This document shows positions 33,663 through 42,227 of a DNA stretch of 64,000 bases, piece after piece. This stretch comes from Allostella sp. ATCC 35155 (GTDB lineage: Bacteria > Pseudomonadota > Alphaproteobacteria > ATCC43930 > Allostellaceae). A model generated the notes under the pieces. It saw only the letters and a list, made by a program, of their open reading frames with translations. It was not told the origin of the DNA and made no database searches. The stretch covers positions 2,166,001 to 2,230,000 of the forward strand of contig AP019701.1 of assembly GCA_006738865.1 (NCBI GenBank), read 5' to 3'. Position numbers and translations under genes: made by a program. Every line of letters begins with the position of its first letter. The stretch's first letter is position 1.

Positions 33663-34538
33663 ATGAGTGCATCTAGCATCGATCGGCGCGGAATGCTCCG
33701 CGGTTCGGCGGCGGGCGTGGGCGTCGCGGCGGCGGCCGGCCTCCTGGCAGGCGGCCCGGCCATGGCGCAGGCCCCGGCCGGATCGACCTGGAACCAGATC
33801 CGCGAGCGCGGCGAGCTGCGGATCGGAGCGGCTCCGAGCGAACCCTGGTTCGCCAAGGACCAGCGGTCCGGCGAATGGAGCGGGATCGGCTGGGCGATGG
33901 GCGTCGCCGTCGCCAAGGAGCTGAACGTCAAGCCGGTCGCGGTCGAGACGACCTGGGGCAATGCCGTCGCCGGCCTGCAGGCGAACCAGTTCGACGTCAT
34001 GTTCGTCATGGACGCGACACCGCAGCGGGCGCTCGCCATCGACTTTCCGGCCCAGCCCTTCTTCTATTACGCCCAGGGCGTGCTGGTGCGCGACGGCCTC
34101 GCCGCCCGGCGCTGGGACGACCTCAACAAGCCGGAGGTCAAGCTCGGCGTCACCCTCGGCACCTCGCCCGACCGCGACGTCACGATCCGGCTGCCCAAGG
34201 CGTCCATCGAACGCTTCCCCAGCAACGACGAGACGACCGCCGCCTTCCAGTCGGGACGCGTCGACGCCATGTCGTTCTTCCATCCCGCGCTGGTGATGCA
34301 GCAGCGCCGGGTGCGCAAGGGCACCGTCGTGCTGCCCGAGCCGTTCCGCTTCTCCACGACCAGCGCCGGGGTGCGGCGGGAGACCGACAAGACCTGGCGC
34401 GACTGGCTCGGCCTGACGCTCGACTACTACTATTTCACCGGCCAGACGCAGCGGATCTACGAGGAGTTCCTGGCCTCGCGCCAGATCGACCCCAAGACGG
34501 CCCCGGCGATCATGCGCGAACTCTGGAGCCGCAGCTAG
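33663..34538 (+). CDS. polar amino acid-type ABC transporter substrate-binding protein
   Basis: A 291-residue SBP of the PF00497 type with an RR-containing leader (DRRGMLRGSAAGVGVAAAAG) ending near AMA; the twin Arg suggests possible Tat export. Mature protein: LRIGAAPSEPWFAKDQ, GIGWAMGVAVAKELNVKPV, GLQANQFDVMFVMDATPQRALAIDF and WRDWLGLTLDYYYFTGQTQRIYEEF. The usual PPF/PYF after strand 1 reads SEPWF. First gene of a complete importer (SBP, two permeases, ATPase), divergent from the enolase-superfamily gene. Substrate unknown. Confidence 0.9.
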   Translation: MSASSIDRRGMLRGSAAGVGVAAAAGLLAGGPAMAQAPAGSTWNQIRERGELRIGAAPSEPWFAKDQRSGEWSGIGWAMGVAVAKELNVKPVAVETTWGNAVAGLQANQFDVMFVMDATPQRALAIDFPAQPFFYYAQGVLVRDGLAARRWDDLNKPEVKLGVTLGTSPDRDVTIRLPKASIERFPSNDETTAAFQSGRVDAMSFFHPALVMQQRRVRKGTVVLPEPFRFSTTSAGVRRETDKTWRDWLGLTLDYYYFTGQTQRIYEEFLASRQIDPKTAPAIMRELWSRS

Positions 34539-34562
34539 GTCGGCGGCGGGTAGCAGCCGGCG

Positions 34563-35231
34563 ATGGAGTACCAGTGGGATTTCAGCGTCGTGGCGCGCCA
34601 CCTGCCGCTCCTGCTGGAAGGGTTGGCGCAGACGCTGCGCCTCTCGCTGGCCGCCATCGCCGGCGGGCTGGCGATCGGCCTCGTGCTGGCGCTGATGCGC
34701 CTGTCGGGCCGGCGCTGGCTCGCCTGGCCGGCGATCGCGGTCATCGAGTTCTTCCGGGCGACGCCGCCGCTCGTGCACCTCTTCTGGGTCTTCTATGCCC
34801 TGCCGATCCTGATCGGCGTCAACCTGTCGCCGTTCGCCGCGGCGATGCTGGCGCTCTCGGTGCAGTCCGGTGCCTTCTTCGCGGAGGTCTATCGCGCCGG
34901 CATCGTCTCGGTCGAGCGCGGCCAGTGGGAGGGGGCGCGGGCGATCGGGATGCGGCCGGCGCAGGTCATGCGCCGCGTGGTCCTGCCCCTGGCGCTCCGG
35001 CGCATGGTGCCGCCCTTCGTCGAGCGCGCCTTCGAACTCGTCAAGACCACCGCGCTGGCGGCGACCCTGGCCTATGGCGAATTGCTGTACCAGGCGATGG
35101 TGGCGGTCAGCCGCAGCTATCGCCCGCTGGAGATCTATTCGGCCGTGGCGGTGATCTTCTTCCTGGTGCTGTTCGGGGCCAGCCTCGTCATGCGCCGGAT
35201 CGAGGATCGTCTCCGCCGGGTCGAGCGGTGA
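34563..35231 (+). CDS. amino acid ABC transporter permease (HisM/GlnP family)
   Basis: A 222-residue permease with about five membrane helices. It has the family segments VIEFFRATPPLVHLFWVFYALP and FFAEVYRAGIVSVERGQWEGARAIGM, the EAA loop that touches the ATPase, and ELVKTTALAATLAYGEL. It begins 24 bp after the binding-protein gene and is followed by a second permease after 6 bp, so the two probably form a heterodimer. Confidence 0.92.
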   Translation: MEYQWDFSVVARHLPLLLEGLAQTLRLSLAAIAGGLAIGLVLALMRLSGRRWLAWPAIAVIEFFRATPPLVHLFWVFYALPILIGVNLSPFAAAMLALSVQSGAFFAEVYRAGIVSVERGQWEGARAIGMRPAQVMRRVVLPLALRRMVPPFVERAFELVKTTALAATLAYGELLYQAMVAVSRSYRPLEIYSAVAVIFFLVLFGASLVMRRIEDRLRRVER

Positions 35232-35237
35232 GGCGCC

Positions 35238-35900
35238 GTGTACCAGCCGGATTTCACCGACATCCTGCTCAATGTCGACCTGCTCGCCCGGGGCGCGTGG
35301 ATCACGATCGCGCTCTGGGCGATCGCGTTCGCCTTCGGGCTCGCCGTGGGCCTCGGCCTCGGCCTGGTGCGCTCCTCCGGGAACCGCTGGCTGTCGCTGC
35401 CGGCGGCGGCCTATGTCGAGGTCTTCCGCAACACGCCCGTCCTGGTCCAGCTGGTCTGGTTCTACTATGCCTTCCCGGTGCTGACCGGGTGGCAGATGTC
35501 GGGCTTCACCGCCGCGGCGCTGGGCCTCGCCCTCAACACCTCGGCCTATTGCGCGGAGATCTATCGTGGCGGGATCGCCTCCATCGCCCGCGGCCAGTGG
35601 GAGGCCGGCCGGGCGCTCGGCATGGGCTGGGCCCGGCTGATGCGCCGGATCATCCTGCCGCAGGCGGTCCGGCGCATGATCCCGGCCTTCACCAACCGCG
35701 GCATCGAACTCGGCAAGATGACGGCGATCGCCTCGGTGATCGCGGTGCACGAGCTGATGTACGAGGCGCGCCTGCTGTCCTCCCAGACGTTCCGCCCGCT
35801 CGAGGTCTTCACGGTGATCGCCGTCATCTATTTCATCGTCATCTATCCCGGCACGCTGCTCAGCTACCGCATCGAGGCGCGGATGGCGCGCCGGTCATGA
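35238..35900 (+). CDS. amino acid ABC transporter permease (HisQ/GlnP family)
   Basis: A 220-residue permease with YVEVFRNTPVLVQLVWFYYAFP and the EAA loop YCAEIYRGGIASIARGQWEAGRALGM. It starts with GTG at 35238, 6 bp after the previous gene. It partners the preceding permease. Its stop overlaps the start of the ATPase gene as ATGA. Confidence 0.92.
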   Translation: MYQPDFTDILLNVDLLARGAWITIALWAIAFAFGLAVGLGLGLVRSSGNRWLSLPAAAYVEVFRNTPVLVQLVWFYYAFPVLTGWQMSGFTAAALGLALNTSAYCAEIYRGGIASIARGQWEAGRALGMGWARLMRRIILPQAVRRMIPAFTNRGIELGKMTAIASVIAVHELMYEARLLSSQTFRPLEVFTVIAVIYFIVIYPGTLLSYRIEARMARRS

Positions 35901-36673
35901 CCGAGGCGCCGCTCCTGCGGACCGAGGCGCTGGTCAAGCGCTTCGGCGACCTCACGGTGCTCGACGGCATCGATCTCGCCGTCCAGCCGGGCGAGCGGAT
36001 CGCCATCCTGGGATCGAGCGGCTCCGGCAAGAGCACGCTGCTGCGCTGCCTCAACTTCATGGAGCTGCCGACGGCGGGCCGCGTCCATTTCCATGGCGCG
36101 CCCGTCGGCACCGCCGGAAGCCGGGGCGAAGTCCGCTACCGCGAGCGCGACCTGGCGGATCTCCGGCGCCGCATCGGCATGGTCTTCCAGCAGTTCAACC
36201 TGTTCCCCCACATGACGGCGCTGGAGAACGTCATGGAGGGGCCGCGGACGGTGCTGGGCCAGCCGCGGGCGGCGGCCGAGGCGGCGGCGCGGGCCGAACT
36301 CGCCCGGGTGGGGCTGGCCGACCGCGGCGACGCCTATCCGGCGCGCCTGTCGGGCGGCCAGCAGCAGCGGGTGGCGATCGCCCGCGCGCTCGCCATGCAG
36401 CCCGAGGTGCTGCTGTTCGACGAGCCGACCTCCTCGCTCGACCCGGAACTGGTCGGCGAGGTACTGCGGGTCATCCGTGCGCTGGCCGAAGAGGGGCGGA
36501 CGATGCTGCTGGTCACCCACGAACTCGGATTCGCCTATCATTTCGCGACCCGCGTCCTCTTCCTCCATGACGGCCGCATCCTGGAGGACGGCCCGCCCGA
36601 GCGCATCCTCAAGACCCCCCGCGAGGAGCGCCTGCAGCAGTTCCTCGCCCGGTTCACCGAGTTCGGGTTCTGA
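35897..36673 (+). CDS. amino acid ABC transporter ATP-binding protein (GlnQ/HisP family)
   Basis: A 258-residue ATPase: Walker A GSSGSGKST, Q-loop GMVFQQFNLFPHMTALENV, signature RLSGGQQQRVAIARALA, Walker B VLLFDEPTSSLDPE, H-loop VTHELGFAYHFATRVLFL. A short insertion (HGAPVGTAGSRGEVRYRERD) precedes the Q-loop. ATG at 35897 overlaps the previous stop (ATGA). It closes the 33663-36673 operon. Confidence 0.94.
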   Translation: MTEAPLLRTEALVKRFGDLTVLDGIDLAVQPGERIAILGSSGSGKSTLLRCLNFMELPTAGRVHFHGAPVGTAGSRGEVRYRERDLADLRRRIGMVFQQFNLFPHMTALENVMEGPRTVLGQPRAAAEAAARAELARVGLADRGDAYPARLSGGQQQRVAIARALAMQPEVLLFDEPTSSLDPELVGEVLRVIRALAEEGRTMLLVTHELGFAYHFATRVLFLHDGRILEDGPPERILKTPREERLQQFLARFTEFGF

Positions 36674-36726
36674 GGCTGCGCGGGTTCGCCGGTCGGGGGC
36701 GGCAGAGCGGCGCGTCGAGGAAGTGG

Positions 36727-37980
36727 CTAGTCCATCTGGGGGGCGTGCATCCGTCCGGTGGAGGTCATCCGGGCGATCCGGACGAAGGCCGCTACGGCGC
36801 CAACTCCGATCGCGCAAGTGACGCCCAACGCGGCCAGCACGCCGAACTTTTCCATGACGAACGCGAATGCGAAGGGAGCGCTGGCCGACACGATCAGCCG
36901 GATGGCGGCGATGCGGCCGGTGAGGTCGCCATAGCCTCTCCGGCCGAACAGGGCGAGGGGCAGCGTGCCCTGGACAATGCTGCCGAGACCCGAGCCGAGG
37001 CCGAAGACGACCGAGAACATGACGGCTCCCGGCACCCAGGGGGCCGATATCATCAGCGTTGCGACGGCAAGCGGCTCGAACAGCGCGGCGACGACGGCGA
37101 GTGCCGGTGCGCTCAGCCTGCCGCCGAAGACCATGTTGGTGAGGCGGCTGGCAACCTGGGCGGGACCGAACAGGGCGCCGACCAGCACGCCCGTTGCGCC
37201 CAGTCCCAGCGCGCCGAGGAGCGGCAGCATGTGGACCAGGATGGCGGCATTGACGAAGCTGAGGAGCGAGAACCCGGCCGCCATGAGCAGGAAGAGCGAA
37301 CTCCGCTTCGCGGTGCTGCGGTCGCCCGCCGAGGCAGGGGCCGCGGCGGCCGTGCCTGCCGGGTCTGCATCGCCGGCACCCGATCGCGCCACTGTCGAAA
37401 GCCAAGCGTGGATCGGCAAGCACACGAGAAGATGGACAGAAGCAAACAGAAAATAGACCTCGCGCCACGTCAGCACCTGATGCAGTGCCGTAGTGATCGG
37501 CCATAGCAGCGTCGAGGCGAAGCCGCCGATCAGCGTCAGGTAGGTGATGTTGCGCGGTGCGCGCTCATGGTCGATCTGTACCAGCAGGGCAAAAGCCGCG
37601 GTGTACTGCACGAAGGTCGAAGCGACCTCGATTGCCACGAGACCCAGCAGGAAGATCGCAATGTTCGGCGAGAGTGCGGCACCCGCCAGTGCCAGAGCGG
37701 CCGCGACCGACCCGAGCGCCATGACCCGGCCGGCACCATGGCGGTCGCTCCAACGCCCTGCCCACGGCGCGGCCAGACCGCCGGCGAGGAGGGCGACCGA
37801 CAATGCGCCGAAAATCCATTCCGTCGACCAATCGAGGTCCTTCGCGATGCTCGGCGCGAGGACGCTGAAGGCATAGTAGAGCGTGCCATAGCCGATGATC
37901 TGGCTGAGGCCCAATGCGGCCACGACCAGGCGATGGTCGACGCGTCCCGGACCGCGCCGCAGCGGCACAGGGCTCACCAC
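36727..37980 (-). CDS. MFS transporter, possibly an arsenite-type efflux pump
   Basis: About 417 residues with 12 predicted helices. The N-terminal half starts VVAALGLSQIIGYGTLYYAFSVLAPSIA and carries the MFS loop GRWSDRHGAGRVMALG. A polar segment (about 190-215) joins the halves. It lies downstream of an ArsR gene on the same strand, separated by an operator-like palindrome at 38176-38199, so metalloid or other toxic-compound efflux (ArsK-like) is the simplest idea. The start is uncertain: a GTG at 37980 or 37977 fits the first helix, while an upstream TTG at 38187 would place the start inside the palindrome and add 69 Pro/Arg-rich residues. The substrate is unproven. Confidence 0.82.
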   Translation of the reverse strand: MVSPVPLRRGPGRVDHRLVVAALGLSQIIGYGTLYYAFSVLAPSIAKDLDWSTEWIFGALSVALLAGGLAAPWAGRWSDRHGAGRVMALGSVAAALALAGAALSPNIAIFLLGLVAIEVASTFVQYTAAFALLVQIDHERAPRNITYLTLIGGFASTLLWPITTALHQVLTWREVYFLFASVHLLVCLPIHAWLSTVARSGAGDADPAGTAAAAPASAGDRSTAKRSSLFLLMAAGFSLLSFVNAAILVHMLPLLGALGLGATGVLVGALFGPAQVASRLTNMVFGGRLSAPALAVVAALFEPLAVATLMISAPWVPGAVMFSVVFGLGSGLGSIVQGTLPLALFGRRGYGDLTGRIAAIRLIVSASAPFAFAFVMEKFGVLAALGVTCAIGVGAVAAFVRIARMTSTGRMHAPQMD

Positions 37981-38175
37981 GACCGCGGGCGGAGTCGGCC
38001 GTTCGTCGCCGTGTCCGCCAGCCCCGGGCGCGGTCGCTGGCAGAAGCCATGTCGCTCTGCGCCCACCCGGGCGAACCTTTCGCCCCCAGGGACGTCCGGG
38101 ATTGTCATTCGGCGATTCCCTTGGGAGTTGGGATGCGGCGCGAGGAGCGCGGGGCTGCCCCGGTGGCGATATTCC

Positions 38176-38199
38176 ATATTTCCGCAATAACAGAAATAT
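38176..38199. promoter_or_regulatory. ATATTTC/GAAATAT inverted repeat, candidate ArsR operator
   Basis: ATATTTC (38176-38182) and GAAATAT (38193-38199) are perfect inverted arms with a 10-nt spacer. It lies between the ArsR stop (38218) and the MFS start (about 37980). AT-rich imperfect dyads of this kind are usual sites for ArsR/SmtB repressors. The placement means it would repress the MFS gene from its own promoter rather than arsR. Confidence 0.5.
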
Positions 38200-38217
38200 T
38201 GGTCATGCCGATGACGG

Positions 38218-38547
38218 TCAATCTTCGACGCCGATGCCTCCGCCTGACGGCGCGTCGGCGCAGCACTCGGCCACGAGGAACGCGATCAGCGCCTCCATCG
38301 CGGGATAGTTGGCCCGGCAGATCAGCGTCGTCGCATGGCGCTCCTGGGCGACCAGCCGCATGGCGATCAGCCGGCGGAGGTGATGCGACAGGGTCGAGGC
38401 GGCAATTCCCAGCTGCTCCTGAAGCCGGCCGACGGGCAGTCCGGCATCGCCGGCCCGCACCAGGTTGCGGTAGATGCGCAGCCGTGTCGGGTTGCCCAGC
38501 GCCTCGAGCTGGGCGGCCGCCTGGTCGATCATCATGAACGTGGACAT
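38218..38547 (-). CDS. arsR: ArsR-family transcriptional regulator with C-terminal Cys pair
   Basis: A 109-residue winged-helix protein: LEALGNPTRLRIYRNLVRAG, GRLQEQLGIAASTLSHHLRRL (recognition helix) and LVAQERHATTLICRANY. It lacks the CxC motif of the E. coli-type ArsR alpha3 helix. It has Cys77 and a Cys95-Cys96 pair (AECCADA) near the end, like the C-terminal As(III) site I recall from Acidithiobacillus ferrooxidans ArsR (Cys95, Cys96, Cys102). That supports metalloid sensing. ATG 38547 fits the family length; the open frame upstream is not conserved. It would repress the downstream MFS gene. Confidence 0.85.
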   Translation of the reverse strand: MSTFMMIDQAAAQLEALGNPTRLRIYRNLVRAGDAGLPVGRLQEQLGIAASTLSHHLRRLIAMRLVAQERHATTLICRANYPAMEALIAFLVAECCADAPSGGGIGVED

Positions 38548-38716
38548 GCCGCGGTCCGGCGGAACGATCAATATCCATCTCCGCTTCAACAGGGCCGGAA
38601 TCGCTTTTCGGCGCGCGGATTGCGTACGGGCCGTCTCCAGCATGACATGTATTCGGTTGCCCCCCTGCGCGCATGACGCTAGGGATCGGACAGGCCGAAC
38701 ACCATTGGAGGTTCCG

Positions 38717-39523
38717 ATGCGCCGCACGCTTCTCGCCCTCACGGTCCTTGCCGCCGCCGCCCTGCCGGGCGCCGCCGCGGCCGACGTCATCGACAAGATC
38801 AAGGAGCGCGGGACGCTCGTCGTCGGCGTCAAGACCGACTACAAGCCCTTCGGCTTCCGCAATCCGTCGGGTGCCATCATCGGCATCGAGCCCGACATGG
38901 CGGCCGAAGTCGCCAAGAAGCTCGGGGTCAAGCTGGAACTCGTGTCGGTCGTCTCCGCCAACCGCATGGAATTCCTGCGCCAGGGCAAGATCGACCTGAT
39001 GATCGCCACGATGTCCGACAAGCCGGAGCGCCGGAAGGTCGTCCAGGTGGTCGAGCCGCTCTATTATTCCGACGCCGTCAACGTGCTCCTGTCCGACAAG
39101 GTCAAGGTGACGAAGTGGGAGCAGCTCAAGGGCGCCAAGCTCTGCGGCACCACCGGCGCCTTCTACAACAAGGACGTCGCGGCGAAGTACGGCGCCGAGA
39201 TCGTCTCGTTCGACGGCTCGGAGAAGCCGCTGATCGCGCTCAAGCAGGGCAACTGCATCGGCTATCTCTACGACCAGACCTTCATCGCCGGGAAGCTGCT
39301 CGATGACGACTGGAAGAAGGGCTACCACATGCCGCTCGAGGGGATCATGGAGACGCCCTGGGCGATCGCCGTGGCCCCGGGCGAGGACCGTCTCGCCAAG
39401 CTCATGAGCGACCTCACCAAGGAGTGGATGAAGGCCGGCTACATCGTCGCGCTCGAGAAGAAGTGGGGTGTCAAGCCGACCGAGTATTCCGTGCGGATGC
39501 ACAAGGAATACAAGGGCTCCTGA
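38717..39523 (+). CDS. polar amino acid-type ABC transporter substrate-binding protein
   Basis: A 268-residue SBP with a clear Sec leader (MRRTLLALTVLAAAALPGAAAA). Mature motifs: LVVGVKTDYKPFGFRN, GIEPDMAAEVAKKLGVKLELV, FLRQGKIDLMIATMSDKPERR, GTTGAFYNKDVA and a C-terminal WMKAGYIVALEKKWGVKPTEY. Lys- and Asp-rich surface. Two Cys (LCGTTG, GNCIGY) may form a disulfide. The ATG has TTGGAGG 5 nt upstream, one of the strongest ribosome sites in the window. First gene of a second complete polar amino acid importer. Confidence 0.93.
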   Translation: MRRTLLALTVLAAAALPGAAAADVIDKIKERGTLVVGVKTDYKPFGFRNPSGAIIGIEPDMAAEVAKKLGVKLELVSVVSANRMEFLRQGKIDLMIATMSDKPERRKVVQVVEPLYYSDAVNVLLSDKVKVTKWEQLKGAKLCGTTGAFYNKDVAAKYGAEIVSFDGSEKPLIALKQGNCIGYLYDQTFIAGKLLDDDWKKGYHMPLEGIMETPWAIAVAPGEDRLAKLMSDLTKEWMKAGYIVALEKKWGVKPTEYSVRMHKEYKGS

Positions 39524-39538
39524 TCCGGGACGCCCCGC

Positions 39539-40285
39539 TTGGAGGCTTTCTACGAATGGTTCCGGTGGCTCTACGAAGCCACCGGGATCAATCTCACGAT
39601 CTTCTATGACGCGTTCGACCGGAACCGGATGATCTCCGGCTTCTGGATGACGGTCCGACTCTGCCTGCTCTGCATCTTCTTCTCGATCGTCATCGGCGTC
39701 GTCGGCGCCTGGCTGCAGGGCTCGCAGCTCAAATGGACGCGCCGCGCCGTGCACGGCTTCATCGCGCTGTTCCGCGACACGCCGCCGCTCGTCCAGATCT
39801 ACTTCTTCTATTTCGGCCTGGGCGCTCTGCTGCCGCGGGTCGACAACGCCTTCGGCATTCCCGAGCCGATCCTGACCAACGTGCAGTGGGCGGTGATCTC
39901 CCTCTCGCTCTTCGCCGGTGCGTTCAACGTCGAGATATTCCGATCCGGCATCGAGGCGGTGCCGAAGGCGACGGTCGAGGCGGCCGAGGCCCTCGGCTAT
40001 TCGCGGCTGCGCGCCTACATCCACGTCGTCCTGCCGCTCGCCGTCCGCATCTGCCTGCCGGCGCTCAACAACAACATCGTCAACCTGGTGAAGACCACGA
40101 CCCTGGCCTACGCCATCGCCGTGCCCGAGATGCTCTACGTCACCAAGCAGATCTGGTCCGACGCGACCAACGTGCCCGAGATGATGGTCTTCCTGTTGCT
40201 CGCCTATGTCTTCCTGGTCGGCTGCGTCGTCTGGGTCATGGCCCGCATCGAGCGCTGGCTCAAGGTTCCGGGGATCGGGCTGTGA
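39539..40285 (+). CDS. amino acid ABC transporter permease
   Basis: A 248-residue permease with an N-terminal amphipathic stretch (FYEWFRWLYEATGINLTIFYDAFDR), then FIALFRDTPPLVQIYFFYFGLG and the EAA loop NVEIFRSGIEAVPKATVEAAEALGY. The start is TTG at 39539, 15 bp after the SBP gene, with only GGGA upstream. Its stop overlaps the next start as GTGA. Confidence 0.91.
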   Translation: MEAFYEWFRWLYEATGINLTIFYDAFDRNRMISGFWMTVRLCLLCIFFSIVIGVVGAWLQGSQLKWTRRAVHGFIALFRDTPPLVQIYFFYFGLGALLPRVDNAFGIPEPILTNVQWAVISLSLFAGAFNVEIFRSGIEAVPKATVEAAEALGYSRLRAYIHVVLPLAVRICLPALNNNIVNLVKTTTLAYAIAVPEMLYVTKQIWSDATNVPEMMVFLLLAYVFLVGCVVWVMARIERWLKVPGIGL

Positions 40286-41112
40286 AGATCCTGCCGGTCC
40301 TCCTGCCGCCGGCATCGCCGCAGCCGTGGCGCGCGCCGCGACTGCGGCTGCGGCACGGCGTGCTGATCGCGCTCGGCCTGCTCTGCGTGGTCGGTGCCGC
40401 CGACGCGCAGGGGACGGCGGCCGGCCGGCCCTCCGTCATCGCCACGCTCTGGCGCTGGACGCCGCTGCTGCTCGAGGGCTTCGTCTTCAATATCGCGATC
40501 TCGCTGCTGGCGATGGCGATGGGCACGGTGGCCGGCGTGCTGCTCGGCCTGGGCCAGGTGTCCCAGGCCCGGCCGGTGCGCGGCGCCGCATGGTTCCTGA
40601 CCCAGTTCTTCCGCAACGCGCCGTGGCTGGTGCTGCTGTTCTTCGCGATGTTCCTGCTGCCGTTCGAGTTCACGATCGGCGGCGTGACCATTCCCTTTCC
40701 CGGCTGGATCAAGGCCACCATCGGCTTCGCGCTGCCGGTGATGGCGAACACCTCCGAGATTGTCCGCGGCGCCATCCAGTCGATCCCGCACGGCCAGTGG
40801 GAGGCCGCCGAATCGCTGGCCTTCGGACGGCGGCAGACGATGTGGATGATCATCCTGCCGCAATGCGTGAAGCGCATGCTGCCGCCCTGGATGAACCTCT
40901 ACTCGCTGGTCACCATGGCGACGGTGCTGGCGTCGGTCGTCGGCGTCACCGAGATGCTGACGCTGGTGTCGGAGGTCCATGCGGCCGAGGGCGGGCGGCC
41001 GGAGCTGCTGGCGCCGCTCTACGGCTATGCGCTCGTCTGCTTCTTTCTCTACTGCTATCCGATCGGCCGCCTGACCGTGCTCCTGGAGCGCCGGTTCCAG
41101 GTGCGGATCTGA
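40282..41112 (+). CDS. amino acid ABC transporter permease
   Basis: A 276-residue permease. A first helix (GVLIALGLLCVVGAADA) precedes the usual core: WFLTQFFRNAPWLVLLFFAMFLLP, SEIVRGAIQSIPHGQWEAAESLAFGRRQTMWMI (EAA loop). The start is GTG at 40282, overlapping the previous stop. It is about 50 residues longer than most GlnP-type permeases because of the N-terminal extension. It partners the permease at 39539. Confidence 0.91.
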   Translation: MKILPVLLPPASPQPWRAPRLRLRHGVLIALGLLCVVGAADAQGTAAGRPSVIATLWRWTPLLLEGFVFNIAISLLAMAMGTVAGVLLGLGQVSQARPVRGAAWFLTQFFRNAPWLVLLFFAMFLLPFEFTIGGVTIPFPGWIKATIGFALPVMANTSEIVRGAIQSIPHGQWEAAESLAFGRRQTMWMIILPQCVKRMLPPWMNLYSLVTMATVLASVVGVTEMLTLVSEVHAAEGGRPELLAPLYGYALVCFFLYCYPIGRLTVLLERRFQVRI

Positions 41113-41127
41113 AGGACGAGGGGCCCC

Positions 41128-41871
41128 ATGCCGGAATCCGCCGTTCCCCTGCTTCGCCTCCGCGACGTCCACAAGCGGTTCGGCGCCGTCGAGGTGTTGA
41201 AGGGCGTGTCGTTCGACGTCGCCATGGGCGAGGTGGTCTGCATCATCGGCCCGTCCGGCTCGGGCAAGTCGACGATCCTGCGCTGCATCAACGCGCTGGT
41301 GCCGATCGAGAGCGGCTCGATCCTGGTCGACGGGCAGGAGGTCAACGACCCCGCCCTCGACAAGCTGGCGCTGCGCCGCAAGGTCGGGATGGTCTTCCAG
41401 CAGTACAATCTCTTCCCCCACAAGACGGCGCTGCAGAACGTCATGATGGCGCCGATCCATGTGCTGAAGCAGGATCGCAAGGCGGTCGAGGAGCGCGCCT
41501 GGGCGCTGCTCAAGAAGGTACGGCTGGAGGGCAAGGAGGCGAGCTATCCGGGCGAGCTTTCGGGCGGGCAGCAGCAGCGCGTCGCCATCGCCCGCTCGCT
41601 CGCCATGAACCCCGAACTCATGCTGTTCGACGAGGTGACGGCGGCGCTGGACCCCGAAACCGTCAAGGAGGTCCTGGTCACCATCCGCGAACTGGCGGAG
41701 GAGGGGATGACCTGCATCCTGGTGACCCACGAGATGGGCTTCGCGCGCGAGATCGGCGACCACATCTACTTCACCGACCGCGGCGTCATCGTCGAGCACG
41801 GCCCGCCGAAGACCTTCTTCGTCGAGGCGAAGGATCCGCGGACGCGGCAGTTCCTGGATCAGATTCTGTAA
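41128..41871 (+). CDS. amino acid ABC transporter ATP-binding protein
   Basis: A 247-residue GlnQ-type ATPase: Walker A GPSGSGKST, Q-loop GMVFQQYNLFPHKTALQNVM, signature ELSGGQQQRVAIARSLA, Walker B LMLFDEVTAALDPE (Glu then Val rather than Pro), H-loop VTHEMGFAREIGDHIYF. The start ATG follows GGACGAGGGGCCCC. It closes the 38717-41871 importer operon. Confidence 0.94.
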   Translation: MPESAVPLLRLRDVHKRFGAVEVLKGVSFDVAMGEVVCIIGPSGSGKSTILRCINALVPIESGSILVDGQEVNDPALDKLALRRKVGMVFQQYNLFPHKTALQNVMMAPIHVLKQDRKAVEERAWALLKKVRLEGKEASYPGELSGGQQQRVAIARSLAMNPELMLFDEVTAALDPETVKEVLVTIRELAEEGMTCILVTHEMGFAREIGDHIYFTDRGVIVEHGPPKTFFVEAKDPRTRQFLDQIL

Positions 41872-41878
41872 TGGATGC

Positions 41879-42076
41879 CTAGAAGTTGGCCGTGAATGGG
41901 GGTTCTCGACCTGCCTTCGCGGCTGCGTCTCGGATTGCCTGCAGCAGTGCTCGCTTTTCGGCCGTCCGACGGCTGCCGTTGTTGAGCGGGAGGGACTGCT
42001 GCGGGTCCAAGCCGAGCGCCTCCATCCGCTCCGCTACGGCCGCGGCCTGCGCCTCAAGCGTCGTCCGTTTCTCCAT
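41879..42076 (-). CDS. small conserved hypothetical protein (65 aa)
   Basis: A 65-residue soluble protein beginning with a helix (TLEAQAAAVAERMEALGLDP), then LPLNNGSRRTAEKRALLQAIRDAAAKAGREPPFTANF. The Arg-Thr-x-EKR segment and the C-terminal REPPFTANF have the look of a conserved alphaproteobacterial family that I recall only as hypothetical. The ATG overlaps the 3' end of a remnant ORF (42054-42227) by 23 bp, suggesting that it was once the second gene of a coupled pair. G+C is a little lower than its neighbours. Its function is unknown. Confidence 0.6.
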   Translation of the reverse strand: MEKRTTLEAQAAAVAERMEALGLDPQQSLPLNNGSRRTAEKRALLQAIRDAAAKAGREPPFTANF

Positions 42077-42227
42077 TGCTCTGCGCCTTTAGAAACGCCA
42101 AATCGAAATCGTTGAGCGTCTCGGTTCTGATCCGGAGATCAATGTAATACCAAGTCCGGTGGATGTGGAACGGCCCGTCATTGGTGCCGTTGCGTCCCTC
42201 GACTTCGCTCGGTATGAGGGTGATTTC
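42054..42227 (-). pseudogene. truncated 3' remnant of an unknown gene, cut by a REP-like repeat
   Basis: An open stretch of 57 codons with no start codon, bounded upstream by TAA at 42228. Its last part, GPFHIHRTWYYIDLRIRTETLNDFDLAFLKA, reads like real protein, with low-G+C codons. Its first part is encoded by one arm of the inverted repeat (IPSEVEGR). The stop overlaps the start of the 65-residue protein. The simplest reading is that a repeat insertion or deletion removed the 5' part of the gene. I do not recognise the family. Confidence 0.5.

Noticed and set aside
38187-38187. TTG at 38187 as the start of the MFS protein
   Set aside because: It would lie inside the ATATTTC/GAAATAT dyad and adds 69 non-membrane residues; GTG at 37980 fits the first helix better.
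38105-38206. Small 33-codon frame starting MTNISVIAEIWNIA between arsR and the MFS gene
   Set aside because: It lies across the operator-like palindrome and has no ribosome site or resemblance to a protein family.
38105-40315. A 736-codon frame antisense to an SBP and permease gene
   Set aside because: It is Asp/Arg/Gly-rich with no motif, and the opposite strand carries well-supported ABC importer genes with good ribosome sites.
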